41,883 nucleotides of DNA from Pedosphaera parvula Ellin514 (GCF_000172555.1 NZ_ABOX02000056.1:1-41883); one strand, 5' to 3'. Positions 8,390-18,311 are shown, numbered from the stretch's first letter. Translations and numbers: made by a program. Notes: generated from the sequence alone by a model not told the origin.

Positions 8390-9403
8390 ATGGGAAATAA
8401 CTTTTTGGGGACGGGATTCCAGAAGTGGTTGCGAGGGGTTGCAGTGTGTCTTGGGCTGGGTCTCTGTGCGGGACAAGCGTTTCAAATTACCTCCACAGAT
8501 TTTGCCGGAGGAGGACATTTCCGGATGGAACACGAGGCAAATACGAATTCGTATTACATTCTCTATCGCGGGACCACGCTGACTAACATTGATACCCCGG
8601 TGAGCATGGCGTTGGGCGTGGGGGTGACAGGGCAACTGGTTGATACGAATGTCAATTTGATGCTGTCAAATGAGATGGCATTTTATCGAGTCCTGGAGGT
8701 GCCGCTCACCGATCCAATGGATATGGATGGCGATCTGATTGATGATGCGTATGAGCTCATGCATGCGCCGTGCCTTAATCCGCTGGATCCGACGGATGCG
8801 CTGGCGGATTGTAGCGGCAGCGGCCATACCAACCTGCAGGTTTATCTTTCGCAGTTTAATGGCTTGCTGATCAATGAAGTTGATTACGACTCGGTGGGAA
8901 CTGATACCGGCGAGTTTGTGGAGATCTACAATGGTTCCACCAACACGATTTCGATGACCGGGCTGGCGTTGGTTTTCATTAATGGCGCGAATAATCTCGA
9001 GTATCGACGGGTCAAGCTTACCGGAGCGTTAACACCGGGACAGTATCTGGTGGTGGCGGACAATGCCGTGACCGTGGCTGCGGGAGCGGCAGTGATCCGG
9101 TTTGCCGGCGTTCAGGATAATATCCAGAATGGTGCGCCGGATGGCATCGCTCTCTTTCATGTGATATCGCACACGGTTTTGGATTCGCTGGCGTATGAGG
9201 GCGGGATGACTGCGGCGTTGATCGATGGTGCGCCCGGAACTTACAACTTTGTGGATGGAACAGCTTTATCCGCTTCGGTCGCGGATTCCAATACCGTGGC
9301 CGGCTCACTGGCTCGTTTACCCAATGGCGGCGACCTGCATAATGATAGTGTGGATTGGCAGTTTTCAAGCACGCCTACTCCCGGTGCGGCCAATGTGCCG
9401 TGA
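8390..9403 (+). CDS. Secreted protein with a lamin-tail domain
   Basis: A 337-residue exported protein. A signal peptide spans about residues 11-30. Residues 32-105 form a beta-rich region with YYILYRG and FYRVLEV. DPMDMDGDLIDDAYEL (about 108-123) resembles a thrombospondin type-3 calcium repeat. From LLINEVDYDS (159) to about 310 it matches the lamin-tail domain pattern (GEFVEIYNGS, LTPGQYLVVADNA), common in bacterial extracellular nucleases and adhesins. No nuclease motif is present. It ends with a short TPTPGAANVP tail. Convergent with the next gene, only 27 bases between stops. Exact role unknown; surface display or matrix binding is inferred. Confidence 0.8.
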   Translation: MGNNFLGTGFQKWLRGVAVCLGLGLCAGQAFQITSTDFAGGGHFRMEHEANTNSYYILYRGTTLTNIDTPVSMALGVGVTGQLVDTNVNLMLSNEMAFYRVLEVPLTDPMDMDGDLIDDAYELMHAPCLNPLDPTDALADCSGSGHTNLQVYLSQFNGLLINEVDYDSVGTDTGEFVEIYNGSTNTISMTGLALVFINGANNLEYRRVKLTGALTPGQYLVVADNAVTVAAGAAVIRFAGVQDNIQNGAPDGIALFHVISHTVLDSLAYEGGMTAALIDGAPGTYNFVDGTALSASVADSNTVAGSLARLPNGGDLHNDSVDWQFSSTPTPGAANVP

Positions 9404-9430
9404 TTGAGGGTGGGGGCGGGATTGATGCCC

Positions 9431-11770
9431 TTACTGCGGGCTGATCGGCATGGTGCTTTGGATTGGGGTTTCGCCGCGCAACATTTTGCCGGCTTCGTTG
9501 GCCAGCTTGAGATACCAATCGCTGGGGAGATTGGTTCCGTCAATGTTCAACGGCACGAAGGTGCCCTGAGCAGGCAACTGGGCGGGAGTTGGTGCGATTT
9601 TGAACATGGCGGTGCCTTCGTCCACTTCGTCAAACATCGCACCGTAGATCATCGTGCAGCCGGAGCGAACGGCGTTGTAAGCCTGCCGCCAGTAGAACGT
9701 GCCGCCGTTGCGCGGAATCTGGTTGAAAGGGCCACTGTTTAAATTGGTCCAGGAGAAGCCGGGGAAAATCACGGGCATGTATTCGCGGCCAGCACTGGTG
9801 GCAGCGGCCAGATCGGGCACAATTTGGTTCAGGCGAAAATTGTCCGCGCCCGAGTTGTCGCCATAACGTCCGACGGACCATGGGCTGATGATGTCGAAGG
9901 AGCGAAACACGGGCGACCACGCGGCATTGGTCTGAGTATCATTGTTGAGCGTTCGCCAATAGGTGGGCAATCCGCCCATGACCGTGCAGCCAGCGGATTT
10001 GAAAAAGTTGATGGCTTGCTGGCCCTGTTGCGGCGTGTCGTCACGACCGGAAAAACCGAATCCCCAAATGGCGATTACGGGCTTGCCGTTGTGCTTGAGA
10101 TAAAACGGGCTGTCGGTGATATGCAGGTTATTGACCAGATAAGTCCAGTCATTAGTCAACTGGCTGACGAGCGTATTGGTGGGCTGCCCCGAAATGTCAT
10201 ACATGATGGCAAAGACGCGTCCGTGGGCTTCAGCGCCGGCGCGGACATTGGCCGTCACCTGATTGCGCAAGGCAAAGAACGCGGGATCGGAAAGTTCCCC
10301 GGTGAAACGTTGGAGAAAAACACCGTCGAGATGATTGTCCTGCATCCATTTGAAATGCCGCATCACGGTTTTCTGATTGAAGGCGGAATAAAGTTTTGCG
10401 GGCGAACCGTTGGAATAGGTCAGGCTCGTGGCGAAGAGCTCGTCCGGGTCCAGTTCGGAAGTATCGGGCCACAGGTCGAAGGTGGCATTGGTCGCGGCGG
10501 GGTTGTTGTTGCGAAACCAATGGACCCAGCGATTGGGGGCCGAGCCATCGTTGGGACAGGCGAACCAGCCTTGATAACCCATGAGCAGTTTGTGGTACAT
10601 GGTGGTGGGGTCCACTTCAGAAACGAGTTGGAAGAATTGCCGGGTGTTGTTTGCCGGCAGGATCCATGTGTTCGGATTATTGGTGACCACGGTGGCATTG
10701 GTCACGTTCCGCCAAAGGATAGGCGTGGAAAGGTTGGAAGAGGCCTGGACGATCATGGGCGCGGCATTGGACGGCCAGGAGAGCAACACGTTGGTGCCTG
10801 CCGGGCTAATGCTCAACGAGAATGAGGCAGACGTGGAAACTGAAGAGGAAACGGAAACGGGAGCAGAGAGCGTGGTTGCGCCGGAGTTGTCGGTGGCAAG
10901 AACGGTCAGTACACAAGTGCCGGAAACAGGATTGCTCCACGTGACACTCCAAGGGTTGCTGCTGCGCTCGCCGATTTTGGTGGGGCCGACGAAGAATTGA
11001 ACATTGGTGATCGTGCCGTCCAAATCCGTGGCGCTGGCAGTAATGGTGAGGGTGGGATTTTGATTGTTGAAATAAAGCAACGCACCATTGGTGGGGCTGG
11101 TAATGGTAACGAGGGGACGGAGCGTGGCGGTGGAGTTGCTGGCCTGGGGCGCGATGAAATCTGTGGCTCTGGTAATGGCGAGGTTATCCCATTGTGCAGC
11201 GACGGGGAAATATCCCGGCGCGGTTCCTGTGCCGACCAGGCCGTCGTAAAATGCGCGTACCACAATGTTTGTGCCGGTGGTCGACGTGTTGAAGCTGTTG
11301 TAAACGAAGTAACCCTTGTCCGCCTCGGAATCGGAGTAGGAGAGAATGACCTGCGGTTCACTGGGCGCGTCGTTGAAGTCAATGACGGTATTTACATGGT
11401 TGGCTGCGTTGCCCAGATTCCATAAATACGCGCTGAAGACGTAGGCCGTGGCGGGTTCCAGGGTGACCAACTGATTGTAGCCGCTGACAGGAGCGCCGCC
11501 ATCCACCTGTGCCTTGGCCACGACGTTGCCGTTGACGGGCACAGTGTTTGATCCGGCGGTGGCAAAAATATCGCCGCTCCGACTCCAGCCGATTGGCGAG
11601 GGATAATTCGTGTTCACCAGCGGGCCCTGGAACTGAAAGTCGCCGTTGGAGATTAACTGCACACGTTCCGTTCCCGGCTTGATAGCGGAGATTTTTAGCC
11701 GGGTTTGAGCGGGGGCAGAAAAACAGATTCCGAACATCAGCCCCGTTAAAAGCACCAGATTAGATTTCAT
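9431..11770 (-). CDS. Secreted GH71/GH99-like glycoside hydrolase
   Basis: A 779-residue exported enzyme. A signal peptide (to about residue 21, ending SAPAQ) is followed by a carbohydrate-binding-like beta region (about 35-205), a bacterial Ig-like domain (about 219-310; VTITSPTNGALL) and a short repeat module (about 318-386). The C-terminal catalytic part from MYHKLLMGYQGWF (391) to about 765 carries landmarks of the GH71/GH99-like clan (YQGWF, HWF, the GVFLQRF and KPVIAIWGFGFSGR strands, and MFDEVDEG near the end). These families act on alpha-mannans or alpha-glucans; the true substrate cannot be read from sequence. The start is the ATG at 11770; a GTG two codons upstream is possible. Confidence 0.82.
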   Translation of the reverse strand: MKSNLVLLTGLMFGICFSAPAQTRLKISAIKPGTERVQLISNGDFQFQGPLVNTNYPSPIGWSRSGDIFATAGSNTVPVNGNVVAKAQVDGGAPVSGYNQLVTLEPATAYVFSAYLWNLGNAANHVNTVIDFNDAPSEPQVILSYSDSEADKGYFVYNSFNTSTTGTNIVVRAFYDGLVGTGTAPGYFPVAAQWDNLAITRATDFIAPQASNSTATLRPLVTITSPTNGALLYFNNQNPTLTITASATDLDGTITNVQFFVGPTKIGERSSNPWSVTWSNPVSGTCVLTVLATDNSGATTLSAPVSVSSSVSTSASFSLSISPAGTNVLLSWPSNAAPMIVQASSNLSTPILWRNVTNATVVTNNPNTWILPANNTRQFFQLVSEVDPTTMYHKLLMGYQGWFACPNDGSAPNRWVHWFRNNNPAATNATFDLWPDTSELDPDELFATSLTYSNGSPAKLYSAFNQKTVMRHFKWMQDNHLDGVFLQRFTGELSDPAFFALRNQVTANVRAGAEAHGRVFAIMYDISGQPTNTLVSQLTNDWTYLVNNLHITDSPFYLKHNGKPVIAIWGFGFSGRDDTPQQGQQAINFFKSAGCTVMGGLPTYWRTLNNDTQTNAAWSPVFRSFDIISPWSVGRYGDNSGADNFRLNQIVPDLAAATSAGREYMPVIFPGFSWTNLNSGPFNQIPRNGGTFYWRQAYNAVRSGCTMIYGAMFDEVDEGTAMFKIAPTPAQLPAQGTFVPLNIDGTNLPSDWYLKLANEAGKMLRGETPIQSTMPISPQ

Positions 11771-11905
11771 TGCCACAAGATTCCAGCCGTTGATTTTTGA
11801 TCAATAAGGCATTTGGGAAATAACTATTCTGACGAACAACCCTCCCGGGGTCGATACTGAATTGCCTCCCCACTTTCGGGGATGGCACGCGGCAAGGCAA
11901 GATGA

Positions 11906-12079
11906 TTAGTATTCAGCCCAATCACCCGTGCCTTGTCCCGGTGCGGGGGGCAAGGTCGTCGGCTTCGTGACATCCGCGATCTGCGTGATCTGGCGTTTGT
12001 TGCAGCCAGTGAGGAGCATCAGGAGCACTGTCAGGAATGTTGCTGCACTGCACAGGTTGGCCACGTCTGTTTCATCCAT
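11906..12079 (-). CDS. Tiny lipoprotein, 57 residues
   Basis: A short ORF whose ATG at 12079 directly follows the TAA stop of the ORF 12080-12259. It reads MDETDVANLCSAATFLTVLL then MLLTGC, a hydrophobic segment ending in a proper lipobox (LLTGC, Cys 26). The mature peptide is about 32 residues with TKPTTLPPAPGQG and an acidic-aromatic end (DWAEY). The lipobox and its place at the end of a same-strand string of genes argue for a real gene. No family recognised; function unknown. Confidence 0.55.
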   Translation of the reverse strand: MDETDVANLCSAATFLTVLLMLLTGCNKRQITQIADVTKPTTLPPAPGQGTGDWAEY

Positions 12080-12259
12080 TTATTTGCCGATGCTGCGCAT
12101 GCGGGGGAACATAGGAAATAACCTCGCCACTGTCACGGAGAACCATATTGATACTGTCTCCAAGGGTGTTGAGTGGGTATGCACTAAGGCGACGACCACC
12201 CAGACGTCGTTGGTGTGCTGTTGGATCCGGCCTATGTCTTTGTCAGGCGGTGTCATCAT
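12080..12259 (-). CDS. Possible 59-residue protein coupled to the serine hydrolase
   Basis: A short ORF beginning MMTPPDKDIGRIQQHTND; its ATG overlaps the TGA stop of the serine hydrolase gene (ATGA at 12259-12256). Its own stop abuts the start of the tiny lipoprotein ORF. Residues about 19-28 are hydrophobic (VWVVVALV) and the end is basic (PRMRSIGK). No family recognised. The close packing on both sides supports translation, but the same frame is open by chance for a long way upstream inside the hydrolase gene, so open frame alone is weak evidence. Confidence 0.35.
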   Translation of the reverse strand: MMTPPDKDIGRIQQHTNDVWVVVALVHTHSTPLETVSIWFSVTVARLFPMFPRMRSIGK

Positions 12260-13371
12260 GGCACGGGAACAGTGGCGAAGGTTGCGGTGAGGGTGGCGAG
12301 AGTGGCGAGGTTGGTTTTGTCGAAGGGGGTGGAGGTGCAGTTGGCGGTGAGGGCGAGGACGAGGTGGGTGTCGGGAAATAGTAGCAACACGGAGGTGCCG
12401 CCAATGGAGCCGCCAGTGTGCATGAAGATGGGATGGCCTTGTTTGTCTTTCATAAGATACCAGCCGATGCCGTAGCCGGTCGGTTTGCCATCGGTGGTTT
12501 TTTGAGAGGTGAACATGGTGTCGAGTGTTTGGGCTTTGAAGAATCCGGGGTGGAGGTGCATGGAGCCGAAGCGGACGAGGTCTTCGGGGGTGGAAAGGAA
12601 TCCACCGGCAGCCCATTTGTAACTGTTGTCGATAGTGGGCGAGAGTTTGAAGCCGCCGTCGCTGTTGGTGTCGTAGAATTGAGTGCGTTGGGGGATGTCG
12701 CGGTTGGCGTAGTCGGGCATGGTGTTTGTCATTTCGAGGGGAGTGAAAACGGCCTTTTCCATGTAGGTAAGGAAATCCTTTTTAGCGGCGGATTCCATGA
12801 TCCAACTGATTAGACTCCAGCCGTGGCTGGAGTAGGAAAATTTTTCGCCGGGTTTGGAGAGGAGGGGATCGTCCTCGAAGAGTTTGACGCCGTCGCGGAC
12901 GGTGGCGAAGTGTTGGTTGATGAAGAGCTCTTTTCCCTGACTGCCGCGGGAGATGCCGGCGAGGTGTCCGGCCAGCTGACGGGTGGTGATGCATTGGCCT
13001 TTGTCGGGAAAGTCGTGGACATATTGATGGATGTCGGTGTCAAGGTCGAGCTGGCCGTGTTCGACGAGGAGCATGAGTCCGGCAGCGGTGAGCGGTTTGG
13101 AGATGCTGCCAATGCGAAAGAGGGTTTGGGGTGTGACCGGCTTTTTGGTTTCAAGGTCGGCATAGCCAAAGCCTTCGGACCAGAGGATTTTGCCGTCGCG
13201 ACCGATCGCGATGGAGAGGCCGGGGACTTTGGGAGCGATTCTTTCGCGGATTTGGGTGCGGGTGTCCTTGATGGCGTCGTCGAGGGATGCGGCGAGCGCG
13301 GAGGAAGCGAGGAGCAGGATTAGACAGATCAGGTGTTGCAGGTGGAACGGGCGCGGAGTGGGGCGGAACAT
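12256..13371 (-). CDS. Serine hydrolase of the beta-lactamase/class C (LACTB, esterase) family
   Basis: A 371-residue exported enzyme. A signal peptide lies at about residues 10-28 (LICLILLLASSALAA). The active-site set of the penicillin-recognising fold is present: S89-I-S-K92 (nucleophile and general base), Y180-S-S182 in place of YxN, and H318-T-G320 in place of KTG. YSS plus HTG is usual for esterase/peptidase-type members such as LACTB and EstB rather than true beta-lactamases, so D-amino-acid peptide or ester hydrolysis in the periplasm is the likely role. The ATG at 13371 is preferred over the in-frame start at 13491 because it puts the signal peptide near the N terminus and leaves the upstream repeat outside the gene. 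Confidence 0.85.
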   Translation of the reverse strand: MFRPTPRPFHLQHLICLILLLASSALAASLDDAIKDTRTQIRERIAPKVPGLSIAIGRDGKILWSEGFGYADLETKKPVTPQTLFRIGSISKPLTAAGLMLLVEHGQLDLDTDIHQYVHDFPDKGQCITTRQLAGHLAGISRGSQGKELFINQHFATVRDGVKLFEDDPLLSKPGEKFSYSSHGWSLISWIMESAAKKDFLTYMEKAVFTPLEMTNTMPDYANRDIPQRTQFYDTNSDGGFKLSPTIDNSYKWAAGGFLSTPEDLVRFGSMHLHPGFFKAQTLDTMFTSQKTTDGKPTGYGIGWYLMKDKQGHPIFMHTGGSIGGTSVLLLFPDTHLVLALTANCTSTPFDKTNLATLATLTATFATVPVP

Positions 13372-14160
13372 GGGGATAGGGAAGAGGGAAAATGGAGGAC
13401 AGGCAATGGAAAATTTAGTTAAACCGCAGATGGACGCGAATGAACGCGGATGGGGAATGGAAATGACCGATGGCAAATGTTCAATGCTCAAAGAATGATC
13501 AATTTTTCAAGGTCTTGTGAGGCGTGGTGTTCCCGCAGGCGGTTCGTATTTGGCAGTGATCGCGCGATTGCTATCGTGAGATCTCTTGGTGGGGAGGATC
13601 AGACGAATCGGCACACAGTCCATGCAATCGTTCACTTGTATAGACAATACTGAGGAGACACGCGGAATGGTTTGTTCCGCTTTTGAAGATCAGGTTTTGG
13701 TCTGTGATTGATGCACTGGATAGGTAATTCGCCATTTTGGATGTCCGGACTTAGCGAGTAACTAGTTTGAAGGCGTTCATCTAAACCCTGGACTTGGGAA
13801 ATACTAAGTAGGTGGCAAGATGTTCGATCACATTTCCGGAATCGCCGAGTCAAAGAAACCCTTTATTCTCACGGTTTTCGTCGCTCGAAGTGCATGATTT
13901 GTGACCGAATTTTTTGCCGACTACTTAAGTCCCGCTCCCTTTGCCTCTAATAAGTCAGACACGAGGCTTCCAATTTACTGTACATTTTAGTCTTGCTTTA
14001 TCTTCGCGAACTGACTTATACAACTTACGTTCCCTTAAAAATGTCACGGCGCGATGCCTTACCGTTTTTGCGTCGGGTAATCCAGGAGTCGACGTGTTGC
14101 CTTTTACTGAAAGCCATTGGAAGCCCGAGTAAATCAAACCAAGTCTCAGCATAATCTCGT
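13372..14160. other. Long non-coding stretch
   Basis: The first part (to about 13535) holds a repeat described separately. The rest is less GC-rich than the flanking genes, with stop codons in all frames at short intervals and no domain-like peptide. ORFs such as 13941-14132 have no support. It probably contains the promoter of the large gene at 14161, but no convincing -35/-10 pair was found. Confidence 0.5.
13420..13535 (+). repeat. Interspersed repeat, copy 1 (second copy at 23738-23853)
   Basis: Begins with ACCGCAGATGGACGCGAATG and ends with GGTCTTGTGAGGCGTGGTG followed by TTCCCG. The second copy has the same start, middle (AATGCTCAA...AATGATCAAT) and end with scattered changes. It encodes nothing and sits between genes in both places. 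Confidence 0.65.
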
Positions 14161-17100
14161 ATGAACTCTAAAAACAACTTTACCCTTCCGCCCAATGGTC
14201 TGAAATCCATTGGCGGCAGGATGTTCCTCAGCGCCGTCGCTGCCATGTCGCTTGCGGGTGCGGCTTTAGGATCTCCAATCGGAATGAATTTCGTGCGTGG
14301 TCCCGGTGGTGATGTCGCCGGCGTTGCCAACGCTACTGCGAACTCATTGGCTCCGACCGACACGGCCGGGGCGCCTGGTTTCACTCAGGCTAATTGGAAC
14401 AACCTCGGCTTCGTGGGAACGAACATCAATGTCCTGGACAGTTCGGGAGTGCCGAGTGGAGTGGTTGTCAGTTGGGTCTCCGCCAATATGTGGAGCCAGT
14501 CCGGTGGGGGAAACCCGGGCACCCAGGGAGGGCCCGATGCCAACCTGATGAATGGCTACCTGGATTCCAACGCCGGGGCCAACACCACCATGCAGGCCAA
14601 CATGTTCAACACCGCTGCCAACAACAACCGCAACTGGCCATTGGTCTACTTTACCGGTTTGAGCGCCTGGATGGCGGCGCAGGGTGTGACGGCTTACGAT
14701 CTGGTTATTTATGCCGACGGTGACGACTCCGGGAATGCACGCACAGGGGAATATTGGACCATCGATGCCAGTGGTTCGCCCACGGCCTTGACCTACGGAG
14801 GCGACCAGGTAAGCCATGTGTTTATCTGCGACCGGGCCAACTTCACCACCACTGGTGCGTACGCCCAGGTTCCGCTGTTTGTTCAGAGCGGCGGGGGCGC
14901 TCAATTTGGAAATTTCCCGGGGAACTATGCCGTTTTCACGAGTCTAACGAATGACACTTTCATGTTGCGGGACGAAGAGTTCAACACCCGTAGCGTCATC
15001 AATGCCATTCAAATCATTCCCCGCGCCACGGCTGGGCCTGCGACCATTGCTCCGCTGCCCGACGCGCCGACCCTCGCCCATGGAACGGTGCAGCTTCGCG
15101 GGGTGGTAGCCGGTCGCCTGCCGTTTAGTTATCAATGGAAGAAGAATGGCGTCAATCTCGCCAACGTCGGCAACATTTCCGGCGCCAACACTGCAACCCT
15201 GACCATTTCCAATGTTACGGCCGCCGATGTTGCCGGTTACACGCTGGTGGTCACCAACCCCGGTGGCGTCGCCACGAGCAGTGTGTCAGCGTTGACAATT
15301 GTGAATCCGACCGCGGGCAGTTACGCCGAAAAGATTGCCACCAACAATCCCTACGCCTATTGGAGGTTCAATGAGGCCAATGATCCCTCCACAAATTACG
15401 CTCCGGCCTATGACATTGCGGGCGGTTTCACTGGCATTTACGGGAATGCTGCTTTGAATGGATACAACGGAGTCACCGGTCCGCAACCGACGGATTTTCC
15501 CGGATTTGAAAATGGAAACACGGCTCTGCAGTCCGCCAGCACGGCGATGCGCACGTGGGTCACAGCTCCAGCGCTGAATCTCAATACGAATGCAGTGACG
15601 ATGTGCGGATGGATTTATCCGACAGCCGCTCAGGGAGGTGCAACGGCGCTGCTGTTCTGCCGGAACGGCAACGACGTCGCCGGTCTCGGCTATGGCAATA
15701 ACAACAACTTGGGATATACCTGGAACAGCAACAGCGCAGCCACCTATAACTTTGCGTCCGGCCTGGTGCCCTTGACGAACGCCTGGTCATTTGTGGCGCT
15801 GACGGTCAGTCCGACGAATGCCGTCCTCTACCTTTACAACACCAATGGTCAACTCTCGGTAACCAATGCCATCAACCATACCAATCAAGCGTTCAGCGGC
15901 CTCACCTACATTGGATGTGATCCCAGTTCTGCCGCCACGCCGCAAGGCCGTTCTTTTACCGGTATGATTGATGAAATGGCGGTCTTCAACCGCACGCTGC
16001 CGCAGACTGAAATCTATAATCTCTACAAAAAGGGACTGGGCCTCGCGGCCATTGCGCCGGTGATCCCAATTCAACCGCAGTCGTTGGCGCTATTTGAGGG
16101 GCGAACTGCCAAGTTCAATGTCACTGCTTCGGGTGATGCACCGCTCTCTTTTCACTGGCGGAAGAACGGCGTGAACTTGTCCAACGGTGGCAATATTTCC
16201 GGCGCGACCACGCCGTCCCTGACCATCAGCAATATCACCATCGCCAACGATAGCGCGAGTTACGACCTTGTGGTGGGTAACATCGCTGGTTCACTCAACA
16301 GCAGCGTGGTCACCTTGACGGTCGTGGCTTCCAACAGCGCACCCACCGCTTATGAAGCCAAACTGCGGACCGCGAACCCCATCTCCTATTGGCGCTTAAA
16401 TGAAGCCAATGGCAGCCCTTACTCCTACGATTATTGGGGCGGCATCATCGCCACCAACGAAAATGTCACCCTCGGCGTATCCGGGCCGCTGCCGCCTGAT
16501 TATAAAGGTTTCGAAGCTGGCAACACCGCAGCACAGTATGACGGCTTAAGCGCGGCCACCGACAGCAGTGCCGTCGGCCTGCTGAACAACCGCTCCCAAT
16601 TCTCGGTCGTTGGGTGGTTCAACACCGCGGGACCCATTGGACTGCGCGTTGGTCTGTTTGGGCAGAATGATGTGGTCGAATTCGGTTTTCATGGTCAAGA
16701 CCCAGACAGTCCGACAGGCCAGGGCATTCTTGGCATGTGGACACCGGGCGGAGCGGCCTTCCTGTCCCAGACCAATGTGATACCGGGTGTATGGTATCTG
16801 ATCGCTGGTGTGGGGAGTGGCACGAACGTCAGCGTCATTCTGCTCTCCACGAATGGTGGCGGCGGATTCCAGGTGGTGCAAGCCTCCACCAGTGGCACTA
16901 CCACGAATTATGGCAGTTCGGCTGATTCATTCCGTATCGGTGGTGGCGGCATCCTGGATACTCCCGGTGTCAACGGCAATTTCTTCACTGGCATCATTGA
17001 CGAAGTGGCGGTGTTTGACCGTGCCCTGTCAGTAGGTGAACTCTCCGACCTGTTCGGCGCTGCGTTTACTGGTGGTGATCTGCCGCCTGGGATCTCCTCG

Positions 17101-18258
17101 CAGACTGGATCGCTAACCTTGTATGCCGGCCGGACCGCCACATTCAGCGTGAATGCGGTTGGTACTTCGCTCCAATATCATTGGCGCAAAAACGGAGTGC
17201 CGTTGGCTGACAGCGGCAATCTCTCCGGCTCTTTGACCGGGACCCTGACCATAACAAATGTGTCGGCTGCGAACATTGCCTCGTACGATGTGGTGATCAC
17301 AAACAGTGTCGGCAGCATCACCAGCAGCGTGGTCACATTGGGAGTCATTACTCCGGCAGCAGGTGGTTACGAAGCAGCCGTGATTGCTGCCAATCCGCTC
17401 GCTTACTATCGGTTGAACGAAACCAACGATCCATCTTCAGGCACCGTGGTCGGCCACGATTATTGGGGCGGGCACAACGGAGTATACGGAGTTGGCGCAC
17501 TGAATGGTTTCAATGGCATCCTGGGTCCGGTGCCGCCGATCTTCACCTTTGAGACCAATAACACTGGCATAGCTGTCTCTGCGAATACCGTCAGTTCGCA
17601 CGTGACGGCTCCATTTGGAAGTCTAAGCACGAATACCGTAACGATGACCATGTGGATTCAGCCGACGGGAACCTTCGATGTCTTTGCAGGGCTCCTGGTA
17701 AACCGCAATAGCGGCATAGGCGGCGGGTTTGGGTATACCGGCGGTCAACTTGGTTATACCTGGAACAACGACAGCGGGGCCACCTGGGGTTTCAGATCTG
17801 GATTGGTGCCGCCATTGAACCAGTGGTCCTTTGTGGCCCTGGTTGTTGAACCGACGCAGGCCACGTTGTACATGATCAATCCGGATGGTGTGCAATCTGC
17901 CACCAATGTATTGGCACATACCAGTGACGTGTTTGGTAATAATTGGCGGATAGGGACTGATGACCTGAATAATGACAACAGCGGCGCCCGTGATTTCACT
18001 GGCCTGATCGATGAAGTGGCGGTATTCAACTACGCCATGACGCCGGCACAAATCAAAGGTCTTTATAGCGCTGGTGGTCCGCCTTCGGTGACCTTGAACA
18101 TCCAGTCCTCCGGGGCAAACGTGGTCCTGACCTGGGCACAAGGGACGCTCCTGCAGGCCACCAGTGTGGCCGGACCATGGACGACCAATAACGCCACCTC
18201 TCCTTACACGACCTCGCCCGCCGGAGCGCAAAAGTTTTACCGGGTGATCGTGAAGTAG
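14161..18258 (+). CDS. Large secreted protein with three alternating Ig-like and LamG modules
   Basis: A 1365-residue exported protein. A signal peptide covers about residues 20-38. Residues 39-300 form a head region of unknown fold. Then three Ig-like domains (about 308-382, 630-722, 974-1064), each with the core WKKNG/WRKNGV...GNISGA...LTISNV...YxLVVxN, alternate with three LamG/concanavalin-like domains (about 389-627, 729-967, 1069-1302), each opening with NPxxYWRxNE and closing with GxIDEVAVFxxAL. A C-terminal module of about 57 residues (TLLQATSVAGPW...FYRVIV) is of a kind shared by many verrucomicrobial surface proteins. LamG domains bind glycans; binding or sorting of extracellular polysaccharide is inferred. 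No catalytic motif was seen. Confidence 0.85.
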   Translation: MNSKNNFTLPPNGLKSIGGRMFLSAVAAMSLAGAALGSPIGMNFVRGPGGDVAGVANATANSLAPTDTAGAPGFTQANWNNLGFVGTNINVLDSSGVPSGVVVSWVSANMWSQSGGGNPGTQGGPDANLMNGYLDSNAGANTTMQANMFNTAANNNRNWPLVYFTGLSAWMAAQGVTAYDLVIYADGDDSGNARTGEYWTIDASGSPTALTYGGDQVSHVFICDRANFTTTGAYAQVPLFVQSGGGAQFGNFPGNYAVFTSLTNDTFMLRDEEFNTRSVINAIQIIPRATAGPATIAPLPDAPTLAHGTVQLRGVVAGRLPFSYQWKKNGVNLANVGNISGANTATLTISNVTAADVAGYTLVVTNPGGVATSSVSALTIVNPTAGSYAEKIATNNPYAYWRFNEANDPSTNYAPAYDIAGGFTGIYGNAALNGYNGVTGPQPTDFPGFENGNTALQSASTAMRTWVTAPALNLNTNAVTMCGWIYPTAAQGGATALLFCRNGNDVAGLGYGNNNNLGYTWNSNSAATYNFASGLVPLTNAWSFVALTVSPTNAVLYLYNTNGQLSVTNAINHTNQAFSGLTYIGCDPSSAATPQGRSFTGMIDEMAVFNRTLPQTEIYNLYKKGLGLAAIAPVIPIQPQSLALFEGRTAKFNVTASGDAPLSFHWRKNGVNLSNGGNISGATTPSLTISNITIANDSASYDLVVGNIAGSLNSSVVTLTVVASNSAPTAYEAKLRTANPISYWRLNEANGSPYSYDYWGGIIATNENVTLGVSGPLPPDYKGFEAGNTAAQYDGLSAATDSSAVGLLNNRSQFSVVGWFNTAGPIGLRVGLFGQNDVVEFGFHGQDPDSPTGQGILGMWTPGGAAFLSQTNVIPGVWYLIAGVGSGTNVSVILLSTNGGGGFQVVQASTSGTTTNYGSSADSFRIGGGGILDTPGVNGNFFTGIIDEVAVFDRALSVGELSDLFGAAFTGGDLPPGISSQTGSLTLYAGRTATFSVNAVGTSLQYHWRKNGVPLADSGNLSGSLTGTLTITNVSAANIASYDVVITNSVGSITSSVVTLGVITPAAGGYEAAVIAANPLAYYRLNETNDPSSGTVVGHDYWGGHNGVYGVGALNGFNGILGPVPPIFTFETNNTGIAVSANTVSSHVTAPFGSLSTNTVTMTMWIQPTGTFDVFAGLLVNRNSGIGGGFGYTGGQLGYTWNNDSGATWGFRSGLVPPLNQWSFVALVVEPTQATLYMINPDGVQSATNVLAHTSDVFGNNWRIGTDDLNNDNSGARDFTGLIDEVAVFNYAMTPAQIKGLYSAGGPPSVTLNIQSSGANVVLTWAQGTLLQATSVAGPWTTNNATSPYTTSPAGAQKFYRVIVK

Positions 18259-18288
18259 TTGGGCCGAAGTGTTGGCTTTAATCAAGCG

Positions 18289-18311
18289 GCCGGGGGCGTG
18301 GAGCCTCCGGC
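18289..18311 (+). terminator. Probable terminator hairpin after the LamG protein gene
   Basis: GCCGGGGGC and GCCTCCGGC pair over 9 bp (one G-U) around a 5-nt loop, followed by TGTTTGAG, so the T-run is weak. It lies 30 bases past the stop of the large gene. Confidence 0.5.

Noticed and set aside
9824-10825. 333-residue plus-strand ORF
   Set aside because: Antisense to the GH71/GH99-like gene and without recognisable motifs.
11928-12290. 120-residue plus-strand ORF
   Set aside because: Runs against the small lipoprotein ORF, has no motif and overlaps the hydrolase end.
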